NCBI GenBank assembly: GCA_000469685.2
Contig: LS997567.1
Location: forward strand, 10,492,899-10,556,898
DNA: 64,000 nucleotides
Source of the DNA: Haemonchus contortus
Lineage: Eukaryota > Nematoda > Chromadorea > Rhabditida > Trichostrongylidae
Direction: 5' to 3'
The notes under the pieces are model-generated. The model did no database searches. It saw nothing but the letters and a program-made list of their open reading frames with translations, and was not told the DNA's origin. The position numbers and the translations under genes were made by a program. Each line of letters opens with the position of its first letter. Position 1 is the first letter of the stretch. Positions 1 to 12,052 of the stretch are shown here, in pieces.

Positions 1-3000
1 TCGATCCTGCTTCCCCTACTCGCAAAAAATTTCAACGTACTACAGAAAATTTCAGTTCCGGCACAGCCTCCTCTCTACGTGAGCATCGTCTACATCTTTC
101 ACCTACCATCAGCTTTCTACCCTGCTTCCTCTACTCCCACTGAATTTCAACGTCTTAGCGGAAAAAAATTTCGTTTTCATCTCAGTCTCCGCTCCTTGTG
201 AGCAACGCACACTTCTTCCACCTATGGTCACTTTTTATATTGCTTCCTCCACTCGCATCTAAATTTCAACGATTTATAAAAAATTTCATTTCTCGCTCAG
301 GCTCTTCTCCATGTGAGCAGCATCTTCTTCTTTCACCTAAAATCAGTTTTCGATCCTGCTTCCCCTACTCGCAAAAAATTTCAACGTACTACAGAAAATT
401 TCAGTTCCGGCACAGCCTCCTCTCTACGTGAGCATCGTCTACATCTTTCACCTACCATCAGCTTTCTACCCTGCTTCCTCTACTCCCACTGAATTTCAAC
501 GTCTTGGCGAAAAAAAATTTCGTTTTCATCTCAGTCTCCGCTCCTTGTGAGCAACGCACACTTCTTCCCCGTATAGTCACTTTTTATATTGCTTCCTCCA
601 CTCGCATCAAAATTTCAACGATTTATAGAAAATTTCATTTCCGGCTCAGGCTCCTCTCCATGTGAGCATCGTCCACTTCTTTCACCTACCATCCGCTTTC
701 TACCCTGCTTCCTCTACTCCCACTGAATTTCAACCCCCCTAGCGAAAATTTTCGTTTTCATCTCAGGCTCCTCTCCATGTGAGCAACGTCCACTTCTCTC
801 ACCTAAAATCAGTTTTCGATCCTGCTTCCTCTACTCGCCACAAAATTTCAACGCCTTATAGAAAATTTCAGTTTCGGCACAGCCGCCTCTCTACGTGAGC
901 ATCGTCCACATCTTTCACCTACCATCAGCTTTCTACCCTGCTTCCTCTACTCCCACTGAATTTCAACGTCTTGGCGAAAAAAAATTTCGTTTTCATCTCA
1001 GTCTCCGCTCCTTGTGAGCAACGCACACTTCTTCCCCGTATAGTCACTTTTTATATTGCTTCCTCCACTCGCATCAAAATTTCAACGATTTATAGAAAAT
1101 TTCATTTCCGGCTCAGGCTCCTCTCCATGTGAGCATCGTCCACTTCTTTCACCTACCATCCGCTTTCTACCCTGCTTCCTCTACTCCCACTGAATTTCAA
1201 CCCCCCTAGCGAAAATTTTCGTTTTCATCTCAGGCTCCTCTCCATGTGAGCAACGTCCACTTCTCTCACCTAAAATCAGTTTTCGATCCTGCTTCCCCTA
1301 CTCGCAAAAAATTTCAACGTACTACAGAAAATTTCAGTTCCGGCACAGCCTCCTCTCTACGTGAGCATCGTCTACATCTTTCACCTACCATCAGCTTTCT
1401 ACCCTGCTTCCTCTACTCCCACTGAATTTCAACGTCTTGGCGAAAAAAAATTTCGTTTTCATCTCAGTCTCCGCTCCTTGTGAGCAACGCACACTTCTTC
1501 CACCTATGGTCACTTTTTATATTGCTTCCTCCACTCACATCAAAATTTCAACAACTTATAGAAAATTTCAGTTCCGGCTCAGCCTCCTCTCTACGTGAGC
1601 ATCGTCCACTTCCTTCACCTACCATCCGCTTTCTACCCTGCTTCCTCTACTCCCACTGAATTTCAACCCCCCTAGCGAAAATTTTCGTTTTCATCTCAGG
1701 CTCCTCTCCATGTGAGCAGCGTCCACTTCTTCCACCTACAGTCACTTTTTCATATTGCTGCCTCTACTCCCAACAGAATTTCAACGTCTTATAGAAAATT
1801 TCAGTTCCGGCTCAGGCTCTTCTCCATGTGAGCAACATCTTCTTCTTTCACCCAAAATCAGTTTTCGATCCTGCTTCCTCTACTCGCAAAAAATTTCAAC
1901 GTCTTATAGAAAATTTCAGTTCCGGCACAGGCTCCTCTCCATGTGGGCAACGTCCACTTCTGTCACCTGTGGTCAATTTTTCATATTGCTGCTTCTACTA
2001 TCAACAAAATTTCAACCCCCTAGCGGAAATTTTCGTTTTCATCTCAGGCTCCTCTCCATGTGAGCAACGCAAACTTCTTCCACCTATGGTCACTTTTTAT
2101 ATTGCTCCCTCCACTCGCATCAAAATTTCAACGATTTATAGAAAATTTCATTTCCGGCTCAGGCTCCTCTCCATGTGAGCAATGTCCACTTCTTTCACCT
2201 AAAATCAGTTTTCGATCCTGCTTCCCCTACTCGCAAAAAATTTCAACGTACTACAGAAAATTTCAGTTCCGGCACAGCCTCCTCTCTACGTGAGCATCGT
2301 CTACATCTTTCACCTACCATCAGCTTTCTACCCTGCTTCCTCTACTCCCACTGAATTTCAACGTCTTAGCGGAAAAAAATTTCGTTTTCATCTCAGTCTC
2401 CGCTCCTTGTGAGCAACGCACACTTCTTCCACCTATGGTCACTTTTTATATTGCTTCCTCCACTCGCATCCAAATTTCAACGATTTATAGAAAATTTCAT
2501 TTCCGGCTCAGGCTCCTCTCCATGTGAGCAACGTCCACTTCTTTCACCTAAAATCAGTTTTCGATCCTGCTTCCCCTACTCGCAAAAAATTTCAACGTCC
2601 TACAGAAAATTTCAGTTCCGGCACAGCCTCCTCTCTACGTGAGCATCGTCTACATCTTTCACCTACCATCAGCTTTCTACCCTGCTTCCTCTACTCCCAC
2701 TGAATTTCAACGTCTTGGCGAAAAAAAATTTCGTTTTCATCTCAGTCTCCGCTCCTTGTGAGCAACGCACACTTCTTCCACCTATGGTCACTTTTTATAT
2801 TGCTTCCTCCACTCACATCAAAATTTCAACAACTTATAGAAAATTTCAGTTCCGGCTCAGCCTCCTCTCTACGTGAGCATCGTCCACTTCTTTCACCTAC
2901 CATCCGCTTTCTACCCTGCTTCCTCTACTCCCACTGAATTTCAACCCCCCTAGCGAAAATTTTCGTTTTCATCTCAGGCTCCTCTCCATGTGAGCAACGT

Positions 3001-3752
3001 CCACTTCTCTCACCTAAAATCACTTTTCGATCCTGCTTCCTCTACTCGCCACAAAATTTCAACGCCTTATAGAAAATTTCAGTTTCGGCACAGCCTCCTC
3101 TCTACGTGAGCATCGTCCACATCTTTCACCTACCATCAGCTTTCTACCCTGCTTCCTCTACTCTCACTGAATTTCAACGTCTTGGCGAAAAAAAATTTCG
3201 TTTTCATCTCAGTCTCCGCTCCTTGTGAGCAACGCACACTTCTTCCACCTATGGTCACTTTTTATATTGCTTCCTCCACTCGCAACAAAATTTCAACGAT
3301 TTATAGAAAATTTCATTTCCGGCTCAGGCTCCTCTCCATGTGAGCAACGTCCACTTCTTCCACCTATAGTCACTTTTTCATATTGCTGCCTCTACTATCA
3401 ACAAAATTTCAACCCCTCTGGTGAAAATTTTCGTTTTCATCTCAGTCTCCGCTCCTTGTGAGCAACGTCCACTTCTTCCACCTATGGTCACTTTTTTATA
3501 TTGCTGCCTCCACTCGCAACAAAATTTCAACGTTTTATAGAAAATTTCAGTTCCGGCTCAGCCTCCTCTCTACGTGAGCATCGTCCACTTCTTTCACCTA
3601 CCATCAGCTTTCTACCCTGCTTCCTCTACTGCCACTGAATTTCAACCCCCTAGCGAAAATTTTCATTTTCATCTCAGGCTCCTCTCCACTTGAGCAACGT
3701 CCACTTCTTTCAACTACCATGAGTTTCCCACCACTCTGCTTTTCCTCGCGCA
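1..3752 (+). repeat. Satellite array, forward orientation
   Basis: This is a tandem array of related subunits of about 115-118 bp. Each subunit carries a GAATTTCAACG-like core followed by an AT-rich GAAAATTT block and a pyrimidine-rich stretch ending in TGTGAGCA. Three subunit types alternate: the block holding TTCAACGTACTACAG recurs at 31 and 380, a 349-bp step that fits a three-subunit higher-order unit. The array starts outside the window. Open frames of about 77 codons recur, but a 349-bp step is not a multiple of three and the frames keep changing, so I read them as non-coding. No function can be inferred beyond satellite DNA. Confidence 0.9.
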
Positions 3753-6700
3753 AGTAGAGCGGAGACTGAGATGAAAACGAAAATTCTCACTAGGGGGGTT
3801 GAAATTTTGTTGATAGTAGAAGGAGCAATATGATAAATTGATCATAGGTGACAGAAGTGGACGTTGCTCACATAGAGAGGAGCATGAGCCGGAACTGAAT
3901 TTCCTCTGGACGTTGAAATTTTGTTGCGAGTGGAGGCAGCAGTATAAAAAAGTGACTATAGGAGGAAGAAGTGGACGTTGCTCAAGTACAGAGGAGCCTG
4001 AGATGAAAACGAGAATTTTCACTAGGACGTGGAAATTTAGTGGGAGTAGAGGAAGCAGGATGGAGAACTGATGGAATGTGGAAGAAGTGGACGTTGCTCA
4101 AGTACAAAGGAGGCTGAGATGATAACGAAAATTTTCACTAGGACGTGGAAATTTAGTGGGAGTAGAGGAAGCAGGATTTAGAACTGATGGAATGTGGAAG
4201 AAGTGGACGTTGCTCACATGGAGAGGAGCCTGAGCTGGAACAGAAATTTCCTCTAGACGTTGAAATTTTGTTGGGAGTAGAGGCAGCTATATGAAAAAGT
4301 GACTATAGGTGGAAGAAGTGGACGTTGCTCAAGTACAGAGGAGCCTGAGATGAAAACGAGAATTTTCACTAGGACGTGGAAATTTAGTGGGAGTAGAGGA
4401 AGCAGGATGGAGAACTGATGGAATGTGGAAGAAGTGGACGTTGCTCACATGGAGAGGAGCCTGAGCTGGAACAGAAGTTTCCTCTAGACGTTGAAATTTT
4501 GTTGGGAGTAGAGGCAGCTATATGAAAAAGTGACTATAGGTGGAAGAAGTTGACGTTGCTCAAGTACAGAGGAGCCTGAGATGAAAACGAGAATTTTCCC
4601 TAGGATGATGAAATTTTGTTGTCTAGGACGATGAAATTTTGTTGGGAGTAGAGGCAGCTATATGAAAAAGTGACTATAGGTGGAAGAAGTGGACGTTGCT
4701 CAAGTACAGAGGAGCCTGAGATGAAAATGAAAATTTTCACTAGGACGGAGAAATTTAGTGGGACTAGAGGAAGCAGGATGGAGAACTGATGGAATGTGGA
4801 ATAAGTGGACGTTGCTCGCATAGAGAGGAGCATGAGCCGGAACTGAATTTCCTCTGGACGTTGAAATTTTGTTGCGAGTGGAGGCAGCAGTATAAAAAAG
4901 TGACTATAGGAGGAAGAAGTGGACGTTGCTCAAGTACAGAGGAGCCTGAGATGAAAACGAGAATTTTCACTAGGACGTGGAAATTTAGTGGGAGTAGAGG
5001 AAGCAGGATGGAGAACTGATGGAATGTGGAAGAAGTGGACGTTGCTCACATGGAGAGGAGCCTGAGCTGGAACAGAAGTTTCCTCTAGACGTTGAAATTT
5101 TGTTGGGAGTAGAGGCAGCTATATGAAAAAGTGACTATAGGTGGAAGAAGTTGACGTTGCTCAAGTACAGAGGAGCCTGAGATGAAAACGAGAATTTTCC
5201 CTAGGATGATGAAATTTTGTTGTCTAGGACGATGAAATTTTGTTGGGAGTAGAGGCAGCTATATGAAAAAGTGACCATAGGTGGAAGAAGTGGACGTTGC
5301 TCAAGTACAGAGGAGCCTGAGATGAAAATGAAAATTTTCACTAGGACGGAGAAATTTAGTGGGACTAGAGGAAGCAGGATGGAGAACTGATGGAATGTGG
5401 AATAAGTGGACGTTGCTCACATAGAGAGGAGCATGAGCCGGAACTGAATTTCCTCTGGACGTTGAAATTTTGTTGCGAGTGGAGGCAGCAGTATAAAAAA
5501 GTGACTATAGGAGGAAGAAGTGGACGTTGCTCAAGTACAGAGGAGCCTGAGATGAAAACGAGAATTTTCAATAGGACGTGGAAATTTAGTGGGAGTAGAG
5601 GAAGCAGGATGGAGAACTGATGGAATGTGGAAGAAGTGGACGTTGCTCAAGTACAAAGGAGGCTGAGATGATAACGAAAATTTTCACTAGGACGTGGAAA
5701 TTTAGTGGGAGTAGAGGAAGCAGGATTTAGAACTGATGGAATGTGGAAGAAGTGGACGTTGCTCACATGGAGAGGAGCCTGAGCCGGAACTGAAATTTCC
5801 TCTGGACGTTGAAATTTCGTTGCGAGTGGAGGCAGCAGTATAAAAAAGTGACTAAAGGCGGAAGAAGTGGGCGTTGCTCACGTGGAGAGGAGCCTGAGCT
5901 GGAACTGAAATTTTCTATAAGACGTTGAAATTTTGTTGGGAGTAGAGGCAGCAATATGAAAAAGTGACTATAGGTGGAAGAAGTGGACGTTGCTCAAGTA
6001 CAAAGGAGGCTGAGATGATAACGAAAATTTTCACTAGGACGTGGAAATTTAGTGGGAGTAGAGGAAGCAGGATGGAGAACTGATGGAATGTGGAAGAAGT
6101 GGACGTTGCCCACATGGAGAGGAGCCTGAGCCGGAACTGAAATTTCCTCTAGACGTTGAAATTTCGTTGCGAGTGGAGGCAGCAGTATAAAAAAGTGACT
6201 AAAGGCGGAAGAAGTGGGCGTTGCTCACGTGGAGAGGAGCCTGAGCTGGAACTGAAATTTTCTATAAGACGTTGAAATTTTGTTGGGAGTAGAGGCAGCA
6301 ATATGAAAAGTGACTATAGGTGGAAGAAGTGGACGTTGCTCAAGTACAAAGGAGGCTGAGATGATAACGAAAATTTTCACTAGGACGTGGAAATTTAGTT
6401 GGAGTAGAGGAAGCAGAATGGAGAACTGATGGAATGTGGAAGAAGTGGACGTTGCTCACATGGAGAGGAGCCTGAGCTGGAACAGAAATTTCCTCTGGAC
6501 GTTGAAATTTTGTTGGGAGTAGAGGCAGCTATATGAAAAAGTGACTATAGGTGGAAGAAGTGGACGTTGCTCAAGTACAGAGGAGCCTGAGATGAAAACG
6601 AGAATTTTCCCTAGGATGATGAAATTTTGTTGTCTAGGACGATGAAATTTTGTTGGGAGTAGAGGAAGCAGGATGGAAAACTGACGGTAAGCGAAAGAAG

Positions 6701-8408
6701 TGGGCGTTGCTCAAATAGAGCGGAGCCTGAGATTAAAACGGATAAGTTTTTCTATTAGGACGCTAAAATTTAGTGTTAGTAGAGGCAGCAACATGAAAGT
6801 GTGATCATAGGTGAAAGAGGTGGTCCTTGCTCACATTGTGCGGAGCCTGAGATTAAAACGGAAAAGCTTTTCTATTAGGACGCTAAAATTTAGTGGGAGT
6901 ACAGGCAGCAATATGAAAGTGTGATCATAGGTGGAAGAAGTGGATGTTGACAAGGAGCGGAACCTGAGCTGAAGACGAAAAATTTCACTAGAACGCTGAA
7001 ATTAAGTTGGGAGTAGAGGAAGCAGAATGGAAAACTGATGATAGATGGAAGAACTGGATGATGCTCGAGTAGAGCGGAACCTGAGATGAATACGAAAAAC
7101 TTCACTAGGACGTTGAAGTTTTATTGGGAGTAGAGGCAGCAATGTGGAAAAGTGACCACAGGTGAAAGAACTGGATGATGCTCGAGTAGAGCGGAACCTG
7201 AGATGAATACGAAAAACTTCACTAGGACGATGAAATTTTGTTGGGAGTAGAGGAAGCAATATAAAAAAAGTGACCACAGGTGACAGAAGTGGACGTTGCT
7301 CATAAGGAACGGAGCCAAAATTGAGACATTTCTACTAAGGGGCTAAATTTTGGTGCGAGGAAAAGCAGAGTGGTGGGAAACTCATGGTAGGTGAAAGAAG
7401 TGGACGTTGCTTAAGTGGAGAGGAGCCTGAGATGAAAACGAGAATTTTCCCTAGGATGATGAAATTTTGTTGTCTAGGACGATGAAATTTTGTTGGGAGT
7501 AGAGGAAGCAGGATGGAAAACTGACGGTAAGCGAAAGAAGTGGGCGTTGCTCAAATAGAGCGGAGCCTGAGATTAAAACGGAAAAGTTTTTCTACTTGCA
7601 CGCTAAAATTTAGTGGGAGTACAAGCAGCAATATGAAAGTGTGATCATAGGTGGAAGAAGTGGATGTTGACAAGGAGCGGAACCTGAGATGAATACGAAA
7701 AACTTCACTAGGACGCTAAAATTTAGTGGGAGTAGAGGTAGCAATATGAAAGTGTGATCATTGGTGAAAGAGGTGGTCCTTGCTCACAAGGAGCGGAGCC
7801 TGAGCTGAAGACGAAAAATTTCACTAGAACGTTGAAATTAGGTTGGGAGTAGAGGAAGCAGGATGGAAAACTGATGATAGGTGGAAGAACTGGATGATGC
7901 TCGAGTAGAGCGGAACCTGAGATGAATACGAAAAACTTCACTAGGACGTTGAAGTTTTATTGGGAGTAGAGGCAGCAATGTGGAAAAGTGGCCACAGGTG
8001 AAAGAAGTGGATGTTGACTAGGAGAGGAACCTGAGATGAATACGAAAAATTTCTCTAGGACGTTGAAGTTTTGTTGGGAGTAGAGGAAACAGGATGGAAA
8101 ACTGATGATAGGCGGAAGAACTGGATGACGCTCGAGTAGAGCGGAACCTGAGATGAAAACGAAAAGATTTTTCTACTGGGACGTAAAAATTCAGTGGGAG
8201 TAGAGGCAGCAATGTGGAAAAGTGAGCATATGTGAAAGAAGTGATGTTGCTCACAAGGAGCGGAGCCTGAGCTGAAAACGAAAAATTTCACTAGAACGTT
8301 GAAATTATGTTGGGAGTAGAGGAAGCAGGGTGGAAAACTGATGATAGGTGGAAGAATTGGATGTTGCTTGAGTTGAACGGAGCCTGGGATGAGAACGAAT
8401 ATTTCCAC
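3753..8408 (-). repeat. Satellite array, reverse orientation
   Basis: This is the same satellite family as to the left, but every subunit reads in reverse complement (GTGGACGTTGCTCA..., GACGTTGAAATTT). The switch lies at about 3750. A marker segment at 3717-3752 reappears inverted at about 7353-7388. Subunits diverge toward 6700-8400, where GGATGATGCTCGAGTAGAGC variants dominate. The array is cut at about 8408 by a LINE and resumes at about 11570 in the same orientation. Confidence 0.88.
4320..5640 (-). repeat. 601-bp segmental duplication within the satellite
   Basis: A block of several subunits is repeated almost exactly with a 601-bp offset. The sequence around 4764-4970 recurs at 5365-5571 with an identical translation, and the unusual doubled block at 4600-4640 recurs at 5201-5241. 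This indicates recent unequal exchange inside the array. The outer limits are approximate. Confidence 0.75.
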
Positions 8409-8598
8409 CTACTTAGACTTAGTTCCTCCCATGCCGCTGGGCATATCGGGCGATGAAATCTTTCCACTGTTGCCGGTCTTGTGCAATGCCTCCTCCTTCG
8501 TCCCTGGAAACATTCATGACTTCGAGGTCGTTGTCAAATTTTCTTCTCCACGTGTTTCTGGGACGGCCTCTTTCGCGCTCGGCTCCTTTAGGTGTCCA

Positions 8599-8820
8599 TT
8601 ACATAGCCATTTTTGGGATACGTTGCTGCGACATACGCAACACGTGGCCGGGCAATCGAAGTCTACGCCGTGCCACAATCACGTGGAGGCTATTCATACC
8701 AGAGCGACGTAGAACTTCCTCATTCGTGACGTGATCCGTGTACCGTATCTTCATGATCCTTCGCAGACATCTCTGGTGAAAGTATCCGTCTTTTTGGTCA
8801 AATTCGCTATATATTTCCAT
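8599..8820 (-). pseudogene. LINE C-terminal tail
   Basis: The minus-strand frame reads FHQRCLRRIMKIRYTDHVT and ends in a LPGHVLRM motif. Such a tail commonly follows the RT of endonuclease-type LINEs. It is offset from the upstream RT frame by an indel near 8815. Confidence 0.7.
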
Positions 8821-10189
8821 CTTTCGCTTGCATAGATAGCGGTGGGATCAAAATGGAAGAATATAGGCGGATCTTGATGTTTCGGGATATGGACGATAGT
8901 GACCATATTGGCTGGAGTCTCCTGAACACATCTGTAGCTTTTGCAATCCGTCTACAAACATCTGTTTTGATATCGCCATCATGGGTTATCGTACTCCCGA
9001 GATAAGTAAACTTGTCGACGTTTTCCAACATTGTGTCCTCAATATTGATATTCACCTGCGGGCAAGCTTGGCCGATTGTCATGGCTTTCGACTTACTGGC
9101 GTTAATTAGCAACCCAGTCATGTACGCTTCGTCATTGAGAGCATCGGTGACCTTTTGCAATCCGTCTTTATCTTCAGCCATATGTGCGATGTCATCCGCA
9201 AAGTCTAGATCAGTGAGCCTTTCATCGTTAAGCCAGTGTACGCCTGCCGCTGTTTGCTGTGTTGTTTTCCTCATGACAAAATCTAGGCAGACGTTGAACA
9301 GCAATGGCGAAAGGATGCACCCTTGCCGTACTCCCGTAACGATTCTGAAGAATGAGGTATTACCTGTGTCCGTCCTTACACAACATGAAGAGTTGCGGTA
9401 CAGATTCTCGAATAAGCGAATAAAAAGCCTCGGTATGCCGTACATTCTGAGTATTTCCCATAGGGATCTCGAATAAGCGAATAAAAAGCCTCGGTATGCC
9501 GTACATTCTGAGTATTTCCCATAGGGACTCGCGGTATATACTATCGAATGCCTTTCTGAAGTCAACGAAATTGATGAAGAGTGCATGCTTAAACTCGATG
9601 CATTGTTCGACAATGTTACGAAGAGTAAATATTTGCTCACAACACGATCTTCCTTTTCTAAATCCAGCCTGCTCTTTTCTTAGTTGGCTATCTATAGCAT
9701 CACGGAGTCATCGCAACAGTATAACGCAAAATGTTATCCCAGAAACCGTAAGAAATGTGATACCTCTCCAATTTTCACAGTCCGCCCAAATTCCTTCTTA
9801 GGTAGCTTCACAATCACTCCTTTCCTCCAGTCCTCTGGGACCTCTCCACCATTCCAGCAACGGTTATACAATTCCGTGAGCTTCTTCACCATCGTGCTGC
9901 CACCTGCCTTTAACAATTCTGCCGGGATCTCATCTATGCCAGAGGCTCTCCCACTGCGAAGGCATCGAATTGCTTCGATTGTCTCTTCTGGCGTTATGCT
10001 GCCAACATCGACCTCGAGCTCATTTGCTGACTCCATCCCCTCGGAGCAGTATGTCCTCTGTGGTTCAGGCTGGTTAAGGATGTTCCGGAAGTGTTCGAGC
10101 CATCTTTCTTTCTGCTCATCTGCGTTTAAAAGGAGTCTGCCGTTACTGTCATTGATGGGCAAATTGACCTTTTTCGAACTTCCTATCAA
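8807..10189 (-). pseudogene. LINE reverse transcriptase domain fragments
   Basis: The frame at 10189-9734 carries LLNADEQKERWLEHF and the RT block with GRASGIDEIPAELLK, then GEVPEDWRKGVIVKLPKK. The frame at 9640-8807 carries TGVRQGCILSPLLFNVCLDF and the catalytic LDFADDIAH box, followed by the thumb motif FTYLGSTIT. The palm uses F-A-D-D, a common LINE variant. The frames do not join because of a shift near 9730 and the 61-bp duplication at 9406-9527. In an intact element this domain copies element RNA at the nicked target. Confidence 0.88.
9406..9527 (-). repeat. 61-bp tandem duplication inside the LINE RT
   Basis: The segments 9406-9466 and 9467-9527 are the same 61 bases in tandem. Because 61 is not a multiple of three, the duplication shifts the RT frame. 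It also explains the repeated LWEILRMYGIPRLFIRLFEN-type peptide in the translation. Confidence 0.9.
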
Positions 10190-10599
10190 TTCATTGACGA
10201 TGCTGTAAAGGGTTTTCGAGTCACCACGTTCAGAGTATGCTGGGCTTCAGCTCCTTTTTGCAAAAACCAGACTTTTTCGTTCCGGCGACAGGACTGGTTC
10301 ACGATGCGATCCAGTTCAGCGTATCTACTAGTTGCTTCCTCGAGCTCGTTTTCATTCTTCGCTTGTTCTCTCCGAAGCTTCCAATGTTTCCTTTCATCTA
10401 TCTTCTCCCAGGTGCTTCCCTGAATCCATTGCTCCTTTCGTTTCCCGCGTCTTCGTCCGACCACTTTCTGAGCACAATCCTTGATTGCTCGTTTAACGGA
10501 TGTCCACTCTTCTTCCAAAGTACCCGCCTCCTCCAAAACCGCAAATCGATTCCGTAACACCAGAGAAAAGCATGCGGTGGTGGCCGGGTTCTTCAGCTT

Positions 10600-11351
10600 C
10601 TCCACTGCAAAGGGTCTAGCTTGCTTCAGCTTGTGTTTGATTGACGCTCCCAACAAGTGATGATCTGAACCCACGTCAGCGCCACGGAGTACTCGAATAT
10701 CTCGAAGAGACGTTCTCCACTTCTTGCTTATGCAAATGTAGTCAATCTCGTTCCTTGTTTTCCCATCGGGCGAACACCAGGTCTCCTTGTGGATCCGTTT
10801 GTGCTGAAATAACGTATTTCTAACACACAGTGCATTCTGCTCGCAGAACAAAGCTTGACGTTCGTCTTTGTTACTACGACGCTCACAAGAAGCGAATGGC
10901 CCAATTGCTCGCTCGAACCCGGCTCGGTCAAACTCAGTTTCGCATTGAAGTCTCCAATGATAAGTTTCAGATCTCGTCTCGGTATGTCATCAACAATGTC
11001 CTGAAGTTACTCATGGAAGCTGCCTTTTGATTCCTCACTCGTGTCCACCGTAGAGGCATATACCTGAACGACTGTGATGCGGGTATGCCTTGTTACAAAT
11101 GGCGCCGTAATTATCCTCGCATTCAGTGGTCTCCATCCAACAAGAGCCTCCACCGCTCTCTTACTCAAAACAATCCCCACTCCTCTTTCGTGTCGTTCCT
11201 CCGGCCCAGAGAACAGTATAGTCTTCTCATCGCTTCTCATACAGTCCTGGCCAGTCCATCGGACTTCGCTGATCCCCAGAATGTCCATGTGATAGTTATC
11301 GAGCTCTCGAAGTAGCTGCACAAGGTTCCCAGGCTGATACAGTGTGCGCAC
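10600..11351 (-). pseudogene. LINE endonuclease (EEP) domain fragments
   Basis: The minus-strand frame opening at 11351 gives MRTLYQPGNLVQLL, then ILGISEVRWTG and a HERGVGIVLSK block. These are the usual N-terminal motifs of the apurinic-type endonuclease of LINEs. An IIGDFNAKL motif follows in another frame near 10960. The closing SDHHLL motif lies at about 10675-10660 in the frame that opens at 10851. At least two frame changes separate these pieces, so the domain is broken. In intact elements this domain nicks target DNA to prime reverse transcription. Confidence 0.85.
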
Positions 11352-11569
11352 CTTCCATGTTCCGACGAAGTTTTGTTTTATGGTGAGAAAACCGAACTCC
11401 GCATCAGGATACTTTCCGTCACAAGGCTAGAATTGGGCTCCCTCAAAGCGACAGGTCTTAATGTATTCATCGTTTCTTTGGCGTTTGTAACTTTTACAGT
11501 GGAAGGGTTGTTAGCCCTTTGCACCAGCCCTCCTCTTTTCTCATCCGGGCTTGGGACCGGCAACGGAAG

Positions 11570-12052
11570 AGTGATATTTTCACTAGGACCTTGAAATTTT
11601 GTTGCGAGTAGAGGCAGCAATATGAAAGTGTGATCATAGGTGGCAGAAGTGTACACTGCTCAAATGGAGAGGAGCCTGAGCTGTCAATGAAACTTTCCAC
11701 TAGGACTATGAAATTTTGTTGCGAGTAGAGGCAGCAATATGAAAGTGTGATTATAGGTGGGAGAAGTGTACGTTGCTCACATGGTGCGGAGCCTGAGCAG
11801 AACTGAAATTTGCCATAGGACGTTGAAATTATGTTGGGAGTAGAGGGCGCAGGATGGAAAACTGATGATAGGTAAAAGAAGTGGACCTTGCTCACATGGA
11901 GCGGAGCCTGAGCCGGAATTGAAACTTGCCATAGGACGTTGAAATTTTTTTGGGAGTAGAGGAAGGAGGATGGAAAACTGATGATAGGTGAAAGAAGTGG
12001 ACCTTGCTCACATGGAGCGGAGCCTGAGCCAGAATTGAAACTTGCCATAGGA
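11570..12052 (-). repeat. Satellite array resuming beyond the LINE
   Basis: About four subunits of the satellite seen at 3.75-8.4 kb continue here in the same orientation. The array ends abruptly at about 12052 in a G-rich segment with two copies of CTTTTAGAAGGGG. Confidence 0.85.

Larger units (their letters stand above)
8409..11569 (-). mobile_element. Decayed non-LTR retrotransposon (LINE, endonuclease + RT)
   Basis: Pieces of one LINE polyprotein lie on the minus strand in the expected order: endonuclease at 11.35-10.6 kb, a linker, reverse transcriptase at 10.2-8.9 kb, and a C-terminal tail at 8.8-8.6 kb. Satellite sequence abuts both ends, so the element inserted into the satellite. 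A short ATATTT shared by both junctions could be a target duplication. Frameshifts, stops and a 61-bp tandem duplication break the reading frame, so it is inactive. The domain order fits an RTE-like family, but the clade is tentative. No poly(A) tail is evident at the left end. Confidence 0.85.

Noticed and set aside
198..7941. Many 60-120 codon open frames with similar proteins rich in FHLWSLFILLP-type motifs on both strands
   Set aside because: They are produced by the satellite repeat. Subunit and higher-order lengths do not preserve frame, and the same frames appear in reverse after the orientation flip.
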